Shown: positions 23,644 through 34,629 of the stretch, piece by piece
Position numbering within the stretch: the stretch's first letter is position 1
Layout of the letters: the number at the start of each line of letters is the position of its first letter
Assembly (NCBI RefSeq): GCF_018614135.1
Contig: NZ_JAGGOW010000005.1
Span: forward strand, 1-64,000
Direction of reading: 5' to 3'
Length of the DNA: 64,000 nucleotides
Source: Streptomyces sp. ISL-66
GTDB taxonomy: Bacteria > Actinomycetota > Actinomycetes > Streptomycetales > Streptomycetaceae
Program-made: the position numbers and the translations under genes
The notes under the pieces: model-generated
Told to the model about the DNA's origin: nothing
The model's input: the letters and a program-made list of their open reading frames with translations, nothing else
The model's database searches: none

Positions 23644-25716
23644 AACCGGTGCGCCCTGGGCCTGGATCGCGGTGATGGCCACGGTGATGACGATGTCCTG
23701 GACCAGGGCGCCGCGCGAGAGGTCGTTGACGGGCTTGCGCAGACCCTGCAGGACCGGACCGACCGCCACGGCGCCGGCCGAGCGCTGCACGGCCTTGTAC
23801 GTGTTGTTGCCGGTGTTGAGGTCCGGGAAGATCAGCACCGTCGCACGGCCGGCCACGTCGGACTCGGGGAGCTTGGTCGCGGCGACGGCGGGCTCCACGG
23901 CGGCGTCGTACTGGATCGGGCCCTCGATCAGCAGGTCGGGGCGCTGCGCGCGGACGATCTCGGTGGCCTTGCGGACCTTGTCCACGTCGGCGCCCGTGCC
24001 GGAGGTGCCGGTCGAGTACGAGAGCATCGCGATCCGCGGCTCCAGCCCGAAGGCGGCGGCGGTGGTCGCCGACTGGACGGCGATGTCGGCGAGCTGCTCG
24101 GCGTCGGGGTCCGGGTTGACGGCGCAGTCCCCGTACGCGAGGACCTTGTCGGCCAGGCACATGAAGAAGACCGAGGAGACGATGGACGCGTCGGGCTTGG
24201 TCTTGATGATCTCGAAGGCCGGTCGGATGGTGGCGGCGGTGGAGTGCACCGAGCCGGAGACCATGCCGTCGGCGAAGCCCTCCTGGACCATCAGGGTGCC
24301 GAAGTAGTTGACGTCGGTGACCACGTCGTTGGCCAGCTCGACCGTCATGCCCTTGTGGGCGCGGGCCTTGGCGTAGTACTCGGCGAATCGTTCCCGCAGC
24401 GGGGAGGTCGCCGGGTCGATGAGCTGGGCGGCCGAGATGTCGATCCCGAGGTCGGCCGCCTTCTTCCGGATCGCCGGCTCGTCGCCCAGCAGGGTGAGGT
24501 CGCAGACCCCGCGGCGCAGCACCACGTCCGCGGCGCGCAGCACGCGCTCCTCGGTGCCCTCGGGGAGCACCACGCGGCGGCGCTCGGATCGGGCCCGCTC
24601 CAGCAGCTCGTTCTCGAACATCATCGGGGTGACGCGCTCGGAGCGGGCCACCGAGAGCACCTCGCGCAGCTCCGCGGTGTCCACGTGGCGTTCGAACAGG
24701 CCGAGCGCGGTCTCCAGCTTGCGCGGGGTCGCGGAGTTCAGCCGGCTCTGCAGCGAGAAGAGTTCGGCGGCCGTCGGGAAGCTGTTGCCGGCCACCGAGA
24801 CGACGGGCGTGCCGGGCGCCAGCTTCGAGGCCAGCGTCAGGACGGCCTGGGTGGGGCGCTCGTTCAGCGTCAGCAGCACGCCGGCGATCGGCGGGGTGCC
24901 GGAGGTGTGCGCGGCGAGCGCGCCGACCACCAGGTCCGAGCGGTCCCCGGGGGTGACGACCAGACAGCCGGGGGTCAGCGCGCCCAGGAAGTTCGGCAGC
25001 ATGGCGCCGCCGAAGACGAAGTCCAGGGCGTCACGGGCGAGCCCGGCCTCGTCGCCGAGGAGCACCTCGCCGCCGAGCGCCTGGGTGATCTGGGCGACGG
25101 TCGGGGCGGACAGGTGCTTGTCGTCCGGCAGGACGTAGCACGGCACGGGGAGCCGGGCGGCGAGGCGCCCGGCTATCACCTCGCGGTCCTCCGGGGCCAC
25201 CCGGTTGACGACCATCGCGCCCACGTGGCAGCCCAGGGCCTCGTACGCGCGGTACGCGTTGCGGGTCTCGGCGTGCACGGCCTCGGTGGGATGCTTGGTG
25301 CCTCCCACGACGGGGATGACCAGCGCGCCCAGCTCGTTGGCGAGGCGGGCGTTGAGCGCCAGCTCGTCGGGGAGGTTGGTGTCGGCGTAGTCGGTGCCGA
25401 GGACCAGCATGACCTCGTAGTCGCGCGCCACCCGGTGGTAGCGGCCGACCAGCTGGGAGACCAGCTCGTCGGTGCCCTTCTCGGCCAGGATGGCGGAGGC
25501 CTCCTGATATTCCATGCCGAAGGCGGTCGAGGCGTCCTGGTCGATCCGGTAGCGGCCCTTCAGGAGGTCGAAGAGCCGGTCGGGCCCGTCGTGCAGCAGG
25601 GGGCGGTAGACGCCCACCCGGCCCGTCTGGCGGGTCAGGAGCTCCATGATGCCCAGCTCGACGACCTGCCGGCCGTCCCCCCGCTCGATACCGGTCACGT
25701 ACACGCTGCGCGTCAC
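23632..25716 (-). CDS. pta: Phosphate acetyltransferase (long, DRTGG-containing form)
   Basis: A 694-residue Pta converting acetyl-CoA and phosphate to acetyl phosphate. The N-terminal third is a P-loop-like CobQ/DRTGG-type regulatory region (VYVTGIERGDGRQVVELGIME), here without a canonical Walker lysine. The DRTGG domain is in the middle. The catalytic C-terminal half begins near residue 370 (RRVVLPEGTEERVLRAADVV) and contains SGSVHSTAATIRPAFEII and PDLNTGNNTYKAVQRSAG. Length matches the roughly 700-residue Streptomyces enzyme. The start is GTG 25716 because GGAG is 8 bases upstream; longer upstream frames lack a site. It is divergent from pfkA with 332 bp between them. Confidence 0.95.
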   Translation of the reverse strand: MTRSVYVTGIERGDGRQVVELGIMELLTRQTGRVGVYRPLLHDGPDRLFDLLKGRYRIDQDASTAFGMEYQEASAILAEKGTDELVSQLVGRYHRVARDYEVMLVLGTDYADTNLPDELALNARLANELGALVIPVVGGTKHPTEAVHAETRNAYRAYEALGCHVGAMVVNRVAPEDREVIAGRLAARLPVPCYVLPDDKHLSAPTVAQITQALGGEVLLGDEAGLARDALDFVFGGAMLPNFLGALTPGCLVVTPGDRSDLVVGALAAHTSGTPPIAGVLLTLNERPTQAVLTLASKLAPGTPVVSVAGNSFPTAAELFSLQSRLNSATPRKLETALGLFERHVDTAELREVLSVARSERVTPMMFENELLERARSERRRVVLPEGTEERVLRAADVVLRRGVCDLTLLGDEPAIRKKAADLGIDISAAQLIDPATSPLRERFAEYYAKARAHKGMTVELANDVVTDVNYFGTLMVQEGFADGMVSGSVHSTAATIRPAFEIIKTKPDASIVSSVFFMCLADKVLAYGDCAVNPDPDAEQLADIAVQSATTAAAFGLEPRIAMLSYSTGTSGTGADVDKVRKATEIVRAQRPDLLIEGPIQYDAAVEPAVAATKLPESDVAGRATVLIFPDLNTGNNTYKAVQRSAGAVAVGPVLQGLRKPVNDLSRGALVQDIVITVAITAIQAQGAPVPTA

Positions 25717-26048
25717 GCGTGGTCTCCGTCCCAATCGTGTGAATGTCGGTGCGGCCCACCATGATCCTCGCCGCTGCGGGGCGGATCTACGAGTCGGATG
25801 TCCCGATTGGTGTGGGCTTGACCTCTTGACGATACCCCCGTGGATCGATGGGACGCCCACCGGGAAAAGCCCTGTTCGACGGGGCCGAAAGGCCTTCCGC
25901 GGGTCCGGTGGGCGCGGTGCCACGGAGCGCGCGCCACCCCCTGGGCGTGGAACAATCGGACAGGCTTCATCAATACGCCCTTCATATGTACGGCTGTCCG
26001 CCCGCACGCGTACGGCCAGGTACGACCAGGAGCAGGAGACACAGCACG
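25717..26048. other. Divergent intergenic region between pta and pfkA
   Basis: 332 bp that must hold the promoters of both genes. TTGACC and TTGACG occur close together at 25818-25830, but no convincing -10 box lies at the proper spacing. AGGAG before 26049 is the pfkA ribosome-binding region. I see no small gene or strong dyad. Confidence 0.45.
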
Positions 26049-27074
26049 ATGCGTATCGGAGTTCTCACCGCAGGCGGCGACTGCCCGGGCCTGAACGCTG
26101 TCATCCGGTCGGTCGTACACCGTGCCGTGGTCGGGCACGGGGACGAGGTCATCGGTTTCGAAGACGGCTTCAAGGGCCTCCTGGACGGAAACTTCCGTCC
26201 CCTCGACATCAATGCCGTCAGCGGCATTCTCGCGCGCGGCGGCACGATTCTCGGTTCAGCCCGGATGGAGCGCGCGCGCCTCCACGAAGCGGCCGAGAAC
26301 GCCACCGAACTGTCGAAGCGCTACGGCATCGACGCCCTGATCCCGATCGGCGGCGAGGGCACCCTGACGGCCGCCCGGATGCTGTCGGACGCGGGCATGC
26401 CCGTCGTCGGCGTGCCGAAGACCATCGACAACGACATCTCCTCCACCGACCGCACCTTCGGCTTCGACACCGCCGTCATGGTCGCCACCGAGGCCATCGA
26501 CCGCCTCAAGACCACCGCCGAGTCGCACCAGCGCGTCATGGTCGTCGAGGTCATGGGCCGTCACGCGGGCTGGATCGCCCTGGAGTCGGGCATGGCCGGC
26601 GGCGCCCACGGGATCTGCCTGCCGGAGCGCCCCTTCGAGGTGGACGCCCTGGTCAAGATGGTGGAAGAACGATTCGCCCGCGGCAAGAAGTTCGCCGTCG
26701 TCTGCGTCGCCGAAGGCGCGCACCCGGGCGAGGGCTCCATGCCGTACGAGAAGGGCGCGATCGACCAGTACGGCCACGAGCGCTTCGCCGGCATCGGCAA
26801 CCGCCTCGCCGTCGAGCTGGAGCGGCGCCTGGGCAAGGAGGCCCGCCCGGTCATCCTCGGCCACGTCCAGCGCGGCGGCACCCCCACCGCCTACGACCGC
26901 GTCCTCGCGACCCGCTTCGGCTGGCACGCCGTCGAGGCCGTCCACCGCGGGGACTTCGGCAACATGACGGCCCTGCGCGGCACCGACATCGTCATGGCCC
27001 CGCTGGCCGAGGCCATCACCGAGCTGAAGACCGTCCCCGAGAACCGCATGTACGAGGCCGAGTCGGTCTTCTAG
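26049..27074 (+). CDS. pfkA: ATP-dependent 6-phosphofructokinase (group III)
   Basis: A 341-residue phosphofructokinase, making fructose 1,6-bisphosphate. Motifs: GGDCPGLNAVIR at residues 10-21, IGGEGTL near 100 with Gly at the position that favours ATP (PPi enzymes have Asp), VPKTIDNDI near 120 with the catalytic Asp and the group III Lys, and EVMGRHAGWIAL. The substrate end holds GHVQRGGTPTAYDR. Length and residues fit the Streptomyces PfkA2 type. The start is ATG 26049 after AGGAG. With pyk it brackets ackA-pta, so one locus joins upper and lower glycolysis to acetate overflow. Confidence 0.96.
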   Translation: MRIGVLTAGGDCPGLNAVIRSVVHRAVVGHGDEVIGFEDGFKGLLDGNFRPLDINAVSGILARGGTILGSARMERARLHEAAENATELSKRYGIDALIPIGGEGTLTAARMLSDAGMPVVGVPKTIDNDISSTDRTFGFDTAVMVATEAIDRLKTTAESHQRVMVVEVMGRHAGWIALESGMAGGAHGICLPERPFEVDALVKMVEERFARGKKFAVVCVAEGAHPGEGSMPYEKGAIDQYGHERFAGIGNRLAVELERRLGKEARPVILGHVQRGGTPTAYDRVLATRFGWHAVEAVHRGDFGNMTALRGTDIVMAPLAEAITELKTVPENRMYEAESVF

Positions 27075-27077
27075 GTC

Positions 27078-27113
27078 CGGACCGGCCCCCGCGCACACCG
27101 GCGGACCGGTCCG
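27078..27113. terminator. Possible hairpin between convergent pfkA and the HTH gene
   Basis: CGGACCGG (27078-27085) and CCGGTCCG (27106-27113) are exact reverse complements around a 20-base loop. It lies between two convergent genes, but lacks a T tract and is short. Confidence 0.4.
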
Positions 27114-27157
27114 AATGCCCGCGGACCGGCCGCCCGGGGCCGGCCTCGCGGTGTGTC

Positions 27158-27841
27158 CTACGCCGCACCGCCCGCGAAGTACCAGAAGTGCTCCACGATG
27201 TCGGCGAGGAACTCGCGGCCGGCGTCCCCGGTCCCGGCCTCGCCCACCCCGCCGCCCCAGCTGAGGGTGGCCACCATCTTGGACTGGTAGTCGGCGTGCA
27301 GCCGCTCCAGCACCTGCTCCAGGTGGGCCTTCGGCACCGGCAGCAGCTTGGACAGCGGTTTCACGTACGCCTGCCACCGCGTGGTCGCCGCGCTGCGCAG
27401 CAGGTCGGCGAGCTCGTCGTTCTTGCCGGTCGCCGTCACGAACTGGGCCAGGGTCAGCCCGAGCACCGTCGCCAGGGCGGCGGACTGGCGCTCGTTGCCC
27501 TTCCAGCGGCCGGTGTCCTCCATCTTCTGGTACGAGTTGGTCTCCAGGCCGAGTCGCCGGGCCAGGTCCTCCGCGGCCAGCCCCCTGGCGATCCGGTGCT
27601 CGCGCAGGGTGACCGGCTCGGCGAGCAGTTCGCCGGGGGAGCACCAGAGCACGCCCGCGAGGGCCGTGAGCTCGGCGGAGTCGGGCGAGATCTCGCCACG
27701 CTCCCAAGCCATCACGGTCTCGGGCGTGACGAGCAGTCCGTACTGGGCGCGCAGGCCATAGGCGACATGACCGGGAGCCATGCCCAGGGCCGCGCGGAGA
27801 CGACGCGCGGCGGGGGCATTGAAAGGTGGGCTGGAGTGCAC
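27158..27841 (-). CDS. Helix-turn-helix (XRE-type) transcriptional regulator
   Basis: A 227-residue protein with two helix-turn-helix-like segments. One is at about residues 15-60 (APGHVAYGLRAQYGLLVTPETVMAWERGE, an XRE form where the last helix ends in the usual WERGxxxP). A second is near 85-125 (LREHRIARGLAAEDLARRLG ... SYQKMEDTGRW). The C-terminal half is helical and of unknown role. The start is uncertain: GTG 27841 is used here; GTG 27850 and TTG 27886 are in frame, and none has a clear ribosome-binding site. A 9-bp dyad (27843-27874) covers this region, which suggests autoregulation. Confidence 0.75.
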   Translation of the reverse strand: MHSSPPFNAPAARRLRAALGMAPGHVAYGLRAQYGLLVTPETVMAWERGEISPDSAELTALAGVLWCSPGELLAEPVTLREHRIARGLAAEDLARRLGLETNSYQKMEDTGRWKGNERQSAALATVLGLTLAQFVTATGKNDELADLLRSAATTRWQAYVKPLSKLLPVPKAHLEQVLERLHADYQSKMVATLSWGGGVGEAGTGDAGREFLADIVEHFWYFAGGAA

Positions 27842-27842
27842 A

Positions 27843-27874
27843 CGCCACACCGTAGGAGTGGCCGAGGTGTGGCG
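27843..27874. promoter_or_regulatory. 9-bp inverted repeat at the HTH regulator start, candidate operator
   Basis: CGCCACACC (27843-27851) and GGTGTGGCG (27866-27874) are perfect arms around 14 bases. They lie at or just before the likely start codon of the HTH gene. The core GCCACACC/GGTGTGGC recurs before the cytidylyltransferase gene at 59081-59100. Confidence 0.5.
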
Positions 27875-28093
27875 ACTACAGACCAAACAAACAAGCCCAT
27901 AACTCGTAGGAACGTCCTATGAAGTTAAGGGCTTTGGTCCGTTTTCTCTGCGACTGTCCGGTAATCGGATCGAGCCGTGATCCATTTCCCAGCGTACGTT
28001 TCCGGCCGCCCCCCGCGATACCCCCGTGCATGATCCCCCTCACACCGTTTCACCGTCCTGAACCGGCCACCCGGCCGATGCGTGCTCCATGAG

Positions 28094-28129
28094 GGAGGCC
28101 CCCCGTCCACGGGGGTGGCGGGGGCCTCC
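28094..28129 (+). terminator. Terminator-like hairpin with no gene upstream on the strand
   Basis: GGAGGCCCCC (28094-28103) and GGGGGCCTCC (28120-28129) pair perfectly, followed by TCTT. No plus-strand gene ends here, so it could end a small RNA or shield the MerR gene from readthrough. Confidence 0.5.
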
Positions 28130-28134
28130 TCTTG

Positions 28135-28154
28135 CCTTGACGTCGGCGTCAAGG
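28135..28154. promoter_or_regulatory. Perfect palindrome in the merR-trx promoter
   Basis: CCTTGACG (28135-28142) and CGTCAAGG (28147-28154) flank TCGG, 14 bp before the MerR ATG. The left arm contains TTGACG, a good -35 box, as expected of MerR operators that overlap the -35/-10 spacer. The gap to the ATG implies a very short or absent leader. Confidence 0.7.
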
Positions 28155-28168
28155 ATTACGGTCGGGCC

Positions 28169-28624
28169 ATGCGAATCGGCGAACTGGCCGAGCGGGCGGG
28201 CACCAGCACGCGGACGCTCCGGTACTACGAGTCGCGCGGGCTGTTGCCCGCGCGGCGCGACGGCAACGGATACCGCTCCTACGGCGAGGAAGACCTGCGG
28301 CTCCTGCGCGAGATCCGCACGCTCCAGGACTTCGGCTTCGACCTGGAGGAGACGCGCCCGTTCGTGGAGTGCCTGCGGGCCGGACATCCGGCCGGCGACT
28401 CCTGCCCGGCCTCGCTGGCCGTCTACCGGCGCAAGCTCGTCGAGCTGGACGGCCTGATCGGCCGGCTCGCGGGCGTACGCGACCAGCTGGCGGGCCAGCT
28501 CGCCGAAGCGGAAGCCGAAGCCGAAGCGGACGTCGAAGCGGAAGCGGAAGCGGAAGCAGAAGTGGAAGCCGAAGCGGCGGGAGCCGCGGCTGTCGCCCGG
28601 CCCAGATGCGAACTGACCGGCTGA
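28169..28624 (+). CDS. MerR family regulator, probably of the downstream thioredoxin
   Basis: A 151-residue MerR protein. The winged helix is at residues 1-70 (MRIGELAERAGTSTRTLRYYESRGLLPARR, then GYRSYGEEDLRLLREI), followed by the dimer helix. The effector region has ECLRAGHPAGDSC, with Cys and His that could sense redox state or metal. The C-terminal tail is a Glu-Ala repeat coded by GAAGCN hexamers, ending in CELTG. The start ATG 28169 lies 14 bp from a MerR-type palindrome. A thioredoxin gene begins 28 bp after its stop, so the pair is likely a redox-responsive operon. Confidence 0.9.
   Translation: MRIGELAERAGTSTRTLRYYESRGLLPARRDGNGYRSYGEEDLRLLREIRTLQDFGFDLEETRPFVECLRAGHPAGDSCPASLAVYRRKLVELDGLIGRLAGVRDQLAGQLAEAEAEAEADVEAEAEAEAEVEAEAAGAAAVARPRCELTG
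28505..28577 (+). repeat. GAAGCN hexamer repeat coding a Glu-Ala tail
   Basis: About twelve copies of a 6-bp unit (GAAGCG or GAAGCC, with a few changes) lie inside the MerR gene and encode alternating Glu and Ala. The copy number could vary between strains by slippage without shifting frame. Confidence 0.8.
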
Positions 28625-28652
28625 ACCGGTCGAGACGAGAGGGGAAAGAACG

Positions 28653-29015
28653 ATGAAGGCTCACGGAGTGGCCGAAGTGACCGACGCGGACTTCGAGGCG
28701 GAGGTGCTGGCCGAGCGCGGCCGGCCCGTCCTGGTGGAGTTCACCGCCGACTGGTGCGGACCCTGCCGCCAGCTCGCGCCCGTACTGTCCGCGATCGCGG
28801 CCGAGGAGGCCGACCGGCTCAAGGTCGTCCAGATCGACGCGGACAGCAACCCCACGACCCTCACGCGGTACGGGGTGCTGTCCATGCCGACCCTGCTCGT
28901 CTTCCGTGACGGCGAGCCCGTCCGCCAGCTGGTCGGGGCCCGCGCCAAGCGCAGGCTCCTCCAGGAGCTGGAGGACGTGCTGCCGGCCGCCGCTACGACC
29001 GCGCCGTCGGCCTGA
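28653..29015 (+). CDS. trxA: Thioredoxin
   Basis: A 120-residue thioredoxin with the intact active site WCGPC ([14 protein letters not shown], near residue 35), the cis-Pro loop ([18 protein letters not shown]) and the usual length plus a short Ala/Thr tail. It reduces protein disulfides in the cytoplasm with electrons from thioredoxin reductase, which is not encoded nearby. It lies 28 bp after a MerR gene and has GAGGGG upstream. Its last 23 bp overlap the end of the convergent glgB gene. Confidence 0.95.
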   Translation: MKAHGVAEVTDADFEAEVLAERGRPVLVEFTADWCGPCRQLAPVLSAIAAEEADRLKVVQIDADSNPTTLTRYGVLSMPTLLVFRDGEPVRQLVGARAKRRLLQELEDVLPAAATTAPSA

Positions 29016-31344
29016 GCCAGAGCGTCGCCAGCGGCGGCAGCGTCAGGCGAAGGCTCGCCGCCCGCCCCTGCGCGGGCACCGGCTCGGGCCGCAGCGGCCG
29101 TGCGTGGTGCACGCCGCTGCCGCCGTAGGCCTCCCGGTCGGTGTTGAGCACCTCCTGCCACAGCGGGAACTCCTGCGGGACCCCGAGCCGGTACCCGTGC
29201 CGGACCACCGGCGAGAAGTTCGAGACGCACAGCAGCGGCGAGCCGTCCCCCGCGAACCGCAGGAAGGCGAAGACGTTGTCCTCCGCCGCGTCTGCCTCCA
29301 CCCACGCGAAGCCCTCCGGCACGGTGTCCCGCTCCCACAGGGCGGGCGCCGCCCGGTAGGTGTGGTTCAGGTCGCCCACGAGGCTGCGTACGCCGAGGTG
29401 GTCGCCGGCGGCCGAGTAGGAGGAGTCCAGCAGCCACCAGTCCGGCCCTTGGCTCTCGATCCATTCCGATCCCTGCGCGAACTCCTGTCCCATGAAGAGC
29501 AGTTGCTTGCCGGGATGGGCCCACATGAAACCCAGGTACGCCCGGTGCGCGGCCCGCTGCTGCCACCAGTCACCGGGCATCTTCGACACCAGCGAACCCT
29601 TGCCGTGCACCACCTCGTCGTGCGAGATCGGCAGCACGTAGTTCTCGCTGAACGCGTAGATCATCCCGAAGGTCATGTCGTGGTGGTGGTACTTGCGGTG
29701 CACCGAATCCTTCGAGACGTAGCGCAGCGTGTCGTGCATCCAGCCCATGTTCCACTTCAGGCCGAAGCCGAGCCCGCCGCCGTCCGTGGGCTGGGTGACG
29801 CCCGGCCACGCCGTGGACTCCTCGGCGATCGTCACCACGCCCGGACAGCGCCGGTAGACGGTCGCGTTCATCTCCTGGAGGAACGCCACCGCGTCCAGGT
29901 TCTCCCGCCCGCCGTGCTCGTTCGGCGTCCACTCGCCCTCGCCGCGCGAGTAGTCGAGGTAGAGCATGGAGGCCACCGCGTCCACGCGCAGCCCGTCGAT
30001 GTGGAACTCCTGGCACCAGAACACCGCGTTGGCCACGAGGAAGTTCCTGACCTCCCGGCGCCCGTAGTCGAACTCCAGCGTCCCCCAGTCCGGGTGGGCG
30101 GCCCGCTGCGGGTCGTGGTGCTCGTACAGCGGCCGTCCGTCGAACTCGGCGAGCGCCCAGTCGTCGCGCGGGAAGTGCGCCGGCACCCAGTCGACGATCA
30201 CGCCGATCCCGGCCCGGTGCAGCGCGTCCACCAGGAAGCGGAAGTCGTCCGGGCCGCCCATCCGCGAGGTCGGCGCGTAGAAGCCGGTGACCTGGTAGCC
30301 CCACGAGCCGCCGAAGGGGTGCTCGGCGACCGGCATCAGCTCCACGTGCGTGAAGCCGAGCTCCGTGACGTAGGCGGGCAGATGCTCGGCCAGCTGCCGG
30401 TAGGACAGGCCGGGCCGCCAGGACGCCAGGTGCAGCTCGTACACGGAGAAGGGCGCCTGGTGCGGCGGAACGGTTCCCCGCGCGGCCATCCACTCCTCGT
30501 CCCGCCACACGTACCGGGAGGCCGTCACCACCGAGGCGGTGGCCGGCGGGACCTCCGTGTGCCGGGCCATCGGGTCGGCGCGCACGGTGTGCGAGCCGTC
30601 CGGGCGCGTGATGTCGTACTTGTACAGCGCCCCTTCGCCGATGCCCGGCAGGAACAGCTCCCACACGCCGGTCGAGCCGAGCGAGCGCATCGGGTGGGCG
30701 ACCGGGTCCCAGTACGTGAAGTCGCCGGTGACCCGCACCCCCTGGGCGTTCGGAGCCCACACCGTGAACCGGGTGCCGGCCACGCCCTGGTGCTCCATCG
30801 GCTGCGCGCCGAGCGCCGTCCACAGCTCCTCATGGCGGCCCTCGCCGATCAGGTGCAGGTCGAGCTCGCCGAGCGCCGGCAGGAAGCGGTAGGGGTCGTG
30901 GACCTCCACCTCGTCGCTGTCGTACGTGACCAGCAGCCGGTAGTCGGGCACCCCGGTCAGCGGCAGCAGCCCGGAGAACAGGCCGTCGCCCTCGTCGAAG
31001 AGCTCGGCCCGCAGCCCCTTGGCGAGGATGGTGACCGCCTTCGCGTAGGGGCGCAGCATCCGGAAGACGACCCCGCCCCGCCGGGTGTGGGCGCCGAGCA
31101 CCGCGTGCGGGTCGTGGTGGCGGCCCTCCAGCAGCCGGGCCCGTTCCTCGGCGCCGAGCTCGGGCGCCGGCCGGACCCCGCGCGCCGGCGCGGCCCGGCG
31201 GGCCCGCGGCGGCCGGGGCTTCTTCGCCTGCGTTTCAGGGGCGGGGCCGGGGCCGGAGTCGGGGCCAGGGCCGGGGTCGGGGTCGGTGGCGGTGACGGCG
31301 GCTTCGTCGCGGACGGTCGGTGACGGCTGTCGTGCGGCGCTCAC
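28993..31344 (-). CDS. glgB: 1,4-alpha-glucan branching enzyme
   Basis: A 783-residue GH13 branching enzyme that makes alpha-1,6 branches. Residues 1-90 are a Pro/Gly/Ala-rich leader, then the GlgB N-terminal domain with [14 protein letters not shown], the CBM48 domain ([21 protein letters not shown]) and the catalytic barrel ([40 protein letters not shown] with the nucleophile Asp, [11 protein letters not shown] with the acid Glu, [14 protein letters not shown]). The start is GTG 31344: GAGGAGG lies 9 bases upstream and the GTGA overlaps the mak stop. As last gene of glgE-treS-mak-glgB it branches the GlgE product. Confidence 0.96.
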   Translation of the reverse strand: MSAARQPSPTVRDEAAVTATDPDPGPGPDSGPGPAPETQAKKPRPPRARRAAPARGVRPAPELGAEERARLLEGRHHDPHAVLGAHTRRGGVVFRMLRPYAKAVTILAKGLRAELFDEGDGLFSGLLPLTGVPDYRLLVTYDSDEVEVHDPYRFLPALGELDLHLIGEGRHEELWTALGAQPMEHQGVAGTRFTVWAPNAQGVRVTGDFTYWDPVAHPMRSLGSTGVWELFLPGIGEGALYKYDITRPDGSHTVRADPMARHTEVPPATASVVTASRYVWRDEEWMAARGTVPPHQAPFSVYELHLASWRPGLSYRQLAEHLPAYVTELGFTHVELMPVAEHPFGGSWGYQVTGFYAPTSRMGGPDDFRFLVDALHRAGIGVIVDWVPAHFPRDDWALAEFDGRPLYEHHDPQRAAHPDWGTLEFDYGRREVRNFLVANAVFWCQEFHIDGLRVDAVASMLYLDYSRGEGEWTPNEHGGRENLDAVAFLQEMNATVYRRCPGVVTIAEESTAWPGVTQPTDGGGLGFGLKWNMGWMHDTLRYVSKDSVHRKYHHHDMTFGMIYAFSENYVLPISHDEVVHGKGSLVSKMPGDWWQQRAAHRAYLGFMWAHPGKQLLFMGQEFAQGSEWIESQGPDWWLLDSSYSAAGDHLGVRSLVGDLNHTYRAAPALWERDTVPEGFAWVEADAAEDNVFAFLRFAGDGSPLLCVSNFSPVVRHGYRLGVPQEFPLWQEVLNTDREAYGGSGVHHARPLRPEPVPAQGRAASLRLTLPPLATLWLRPTARS

Positions 31345-32780
31345 GCGAGCGGCCTCCTCGGGGGCTTCGGGTGGGGAGTGGTGGAGCCGGGGACGGGGGA
31401 CTGGGTGCGGTGTACGGACGGGCGCTGCGGCTCGGACAGCCGCCGGATCGCCGCCATCGGCACGTGCAGCCAGTCGGGGCGGTGCCGCGACTCGTAGCGG
31501 GCCTCGTACACCGCCTTGTCGGTCTCGTAGGCGCGCAGGAGTACGGGGTCCTCGCGCGGGTCCCGCCCCGTGGTGCGGGCGTAGCCCTCGCAGAAGGCGG
31601 CCCGGCAGGCGTCCGCCCAGGCGGGGGCGAACGGCCGGTGCGAGCGGGCGGCGTAGTCGAAGGAGCGCAGCATTCCGGCGATGTCGCGGACGGCCGGCTC
31701 CGGACGGCGGCGGTCGGCCAGCGGCCGGGCCGGCTCGCCCTCGAAGTCGATGAGCGCCCAACTGCCGTCCGCCGTGCGCAGGGTCTGCCCCAGGTGCAGG
31801 TCGCCGTGGATCCGCTGGGCGGGCACCCCGGCCCCGCGGGAGACGGCCAGCGCGTCGAAGGCTCCGCGCAGGCCCGCCTCGTAGGGCCGCAGTGCGGGCA
31901 CCTCGCGGGCGGTGGCGGCGAGCCGCGCCGTCATCCCGGCGGCCAGCCGGGCCGTCTGCTCCGGGCCCAGCGCCAGGGTGGGCAGGGCGGCCGCCAGCGC
32001 GCTGTGCACCTCGGCGGTGGCCCGGCCCAGCGCGTGTGCCTCGGCGGTGAAGTCGGCTCCGGTGCGCAGCCGGTGCAGGGCGAGCTGCCAGCCGTCGTCG
32101 GAGCCGCGCAGGTAGGGCTGCAGGACGCCCAGGGTCAGCGGTTCGGATCCGGGCAGCTCGGCCTCGTACCAGGCGACCGGCGCGGGGACGCGGGCGCAGC
32201 CGGCGGCGGCCAGGGCCCTGGGCAGCTCCAGGTCCGGATTGACCCCGGGCCCGACCCGTCTGAACACCTTCAGGATGTACGAATCCCCGTAGATCATCGA
32301 GGAGTTGGTCTGCTCCCCGGACAGTGGCCGGGGCGCCGCGGCCCGGGGGATCACCACGGCCGGGTCCCGGTCGAAGCGGAGCGGGCCGAGCGTCCCGGGG
32401 GAGCGCAGCCGCTCCAGCAGCAGCGAGGCGAGCCGGGGGTCGCCCAGGCCCTCGTAGACCGACTGGCCGGCGTACGGGCCCTGCTCGGCGCGGCCGATCA
32501 GCGCGGGCGCGAGTGCGGGCGGCAGCGGGCTCGGGCGGATCCCGAGCAGCAGCTGGTAGCAGTCGCCGTCCACGTCCAGGAGCAGGTGGAGCAGTCCGGG
32601 CGTGGACCCGGGCGGCAGCAGTTCGGCCGCCGAGACCGTTCTCAGCCGTCCGATCTCACGGCTCTTGCCCGCGAACCAGCGCTGTGCGGGCAGCCAGGCC
32701 CTCAGCATCGGCTCCAGTGGACCGAGCCCGGCGGCCCGGTCGGCGGTGAGCCAATCCCGGGCGGATGCAGCCTCCGACAT
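31341..32780 (-). CDS. mak: Maltokinase (maltose 1-phosphate synthesis)
   Basis: A 479-residue maltokinase (Pep2) that phosphorylates maltose with ATP to feed GlgE. The N-terminal cap carries the family signature [15 protein letters not shown]. The kinase lobe has the phosphotransferase motif [11 protein letters not shown] and the metal-binding [12 protein letters not shown], followed by [13 protein letters not shown]. Length suits a free Mak; in some actinobacteria it is fused to TreS, but here it is separate. The start ATG 32780 is preceded by GGAAGGGA. The stop overlaps the glgB start by four bases. A 154-bp gap separates it from treS. Confidence 0.95.
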   Translation of the reverse strand: MSEAASARDWLTADRAAGLGPLEPMLRAWLPAQRWFAGKSREIGRLRTVSAAELLPPGSTPGLLHLLLDVDGDCYQLLLGIRPSPLPPALAPALIGRAEQGPYAGQSVYEGLGDPRLASLLLERLRSPGTLGPLRFDRDPAVVIPRAAAPRPLSGEQTNSSMIYGDSYILKVFRRVGPGVNPDLELPRALAAAGCARVPAPVAWYEAELPGSEPLTLGVLQPYLRGSDDGWQLALHRLRTGADFTAEAHALGRATAEVHSALAAALPTLALGPEQTARLAAGMTARLAATAREVPALRPYEAGLRGAFDALAVSRGAGVPAQRIHGDLHLGQTLRTADGSWALIDFEGEPARPLADRRRPEPAVRDIAGMLRSFDYAARSHRPFAPAWADACRAAFCEGYARTTGRDPREDPVLLRAYETDKAVYEARYESRHRPDWLHVPMAAIRRLSEPQRPSVHRTQSPVPGSTTPHPKPPRRPLA

Positions 32781-32934
32781 GGCGTCGCGTCCCTTCCCCG
32801 GGCCGTCAAAGAATGCGCAGATTGTCCCGGATCGCGGTAGTTGCTTGTCCGGTGTGTGCGAGTGTCGGGTCAGATGGGTCCTTACAGGGGCGGGCGGTTG
32901 ACCCATTCGCCGCGCCCGCCCCCGGGTGCGGTCT

Positions 32935-34625
<1,691 letters not shown>

Positions 34626-34629
<4 letters not shown>

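Larger units (their letters stand above)
27842..28168. other. Divergent region between HTH and MerR genes
   Basis: 327 bp with several signals: the dyad at 27843-27874, an imperfect dyad centred on TAGGAACGTCCTA (27901-27926), a 10-bp GC hairpin (28094-28129) and the MerR-type palindrome at 28135-28154. The stretch 27930-28090 is less GC-rich than its surroundings and holds no gene that I can support; a small RNA ending at the 28094-28129 hairpin is possible. Confidence 0.4.

Noticed and set aside
22594..25764. A 1056-residue open frame antisense to ackA and pta
   Set aside because: Composition is Gly/Val/His/Arg-rich noise, and both ackA and pta on the other strand have complete family motifs.
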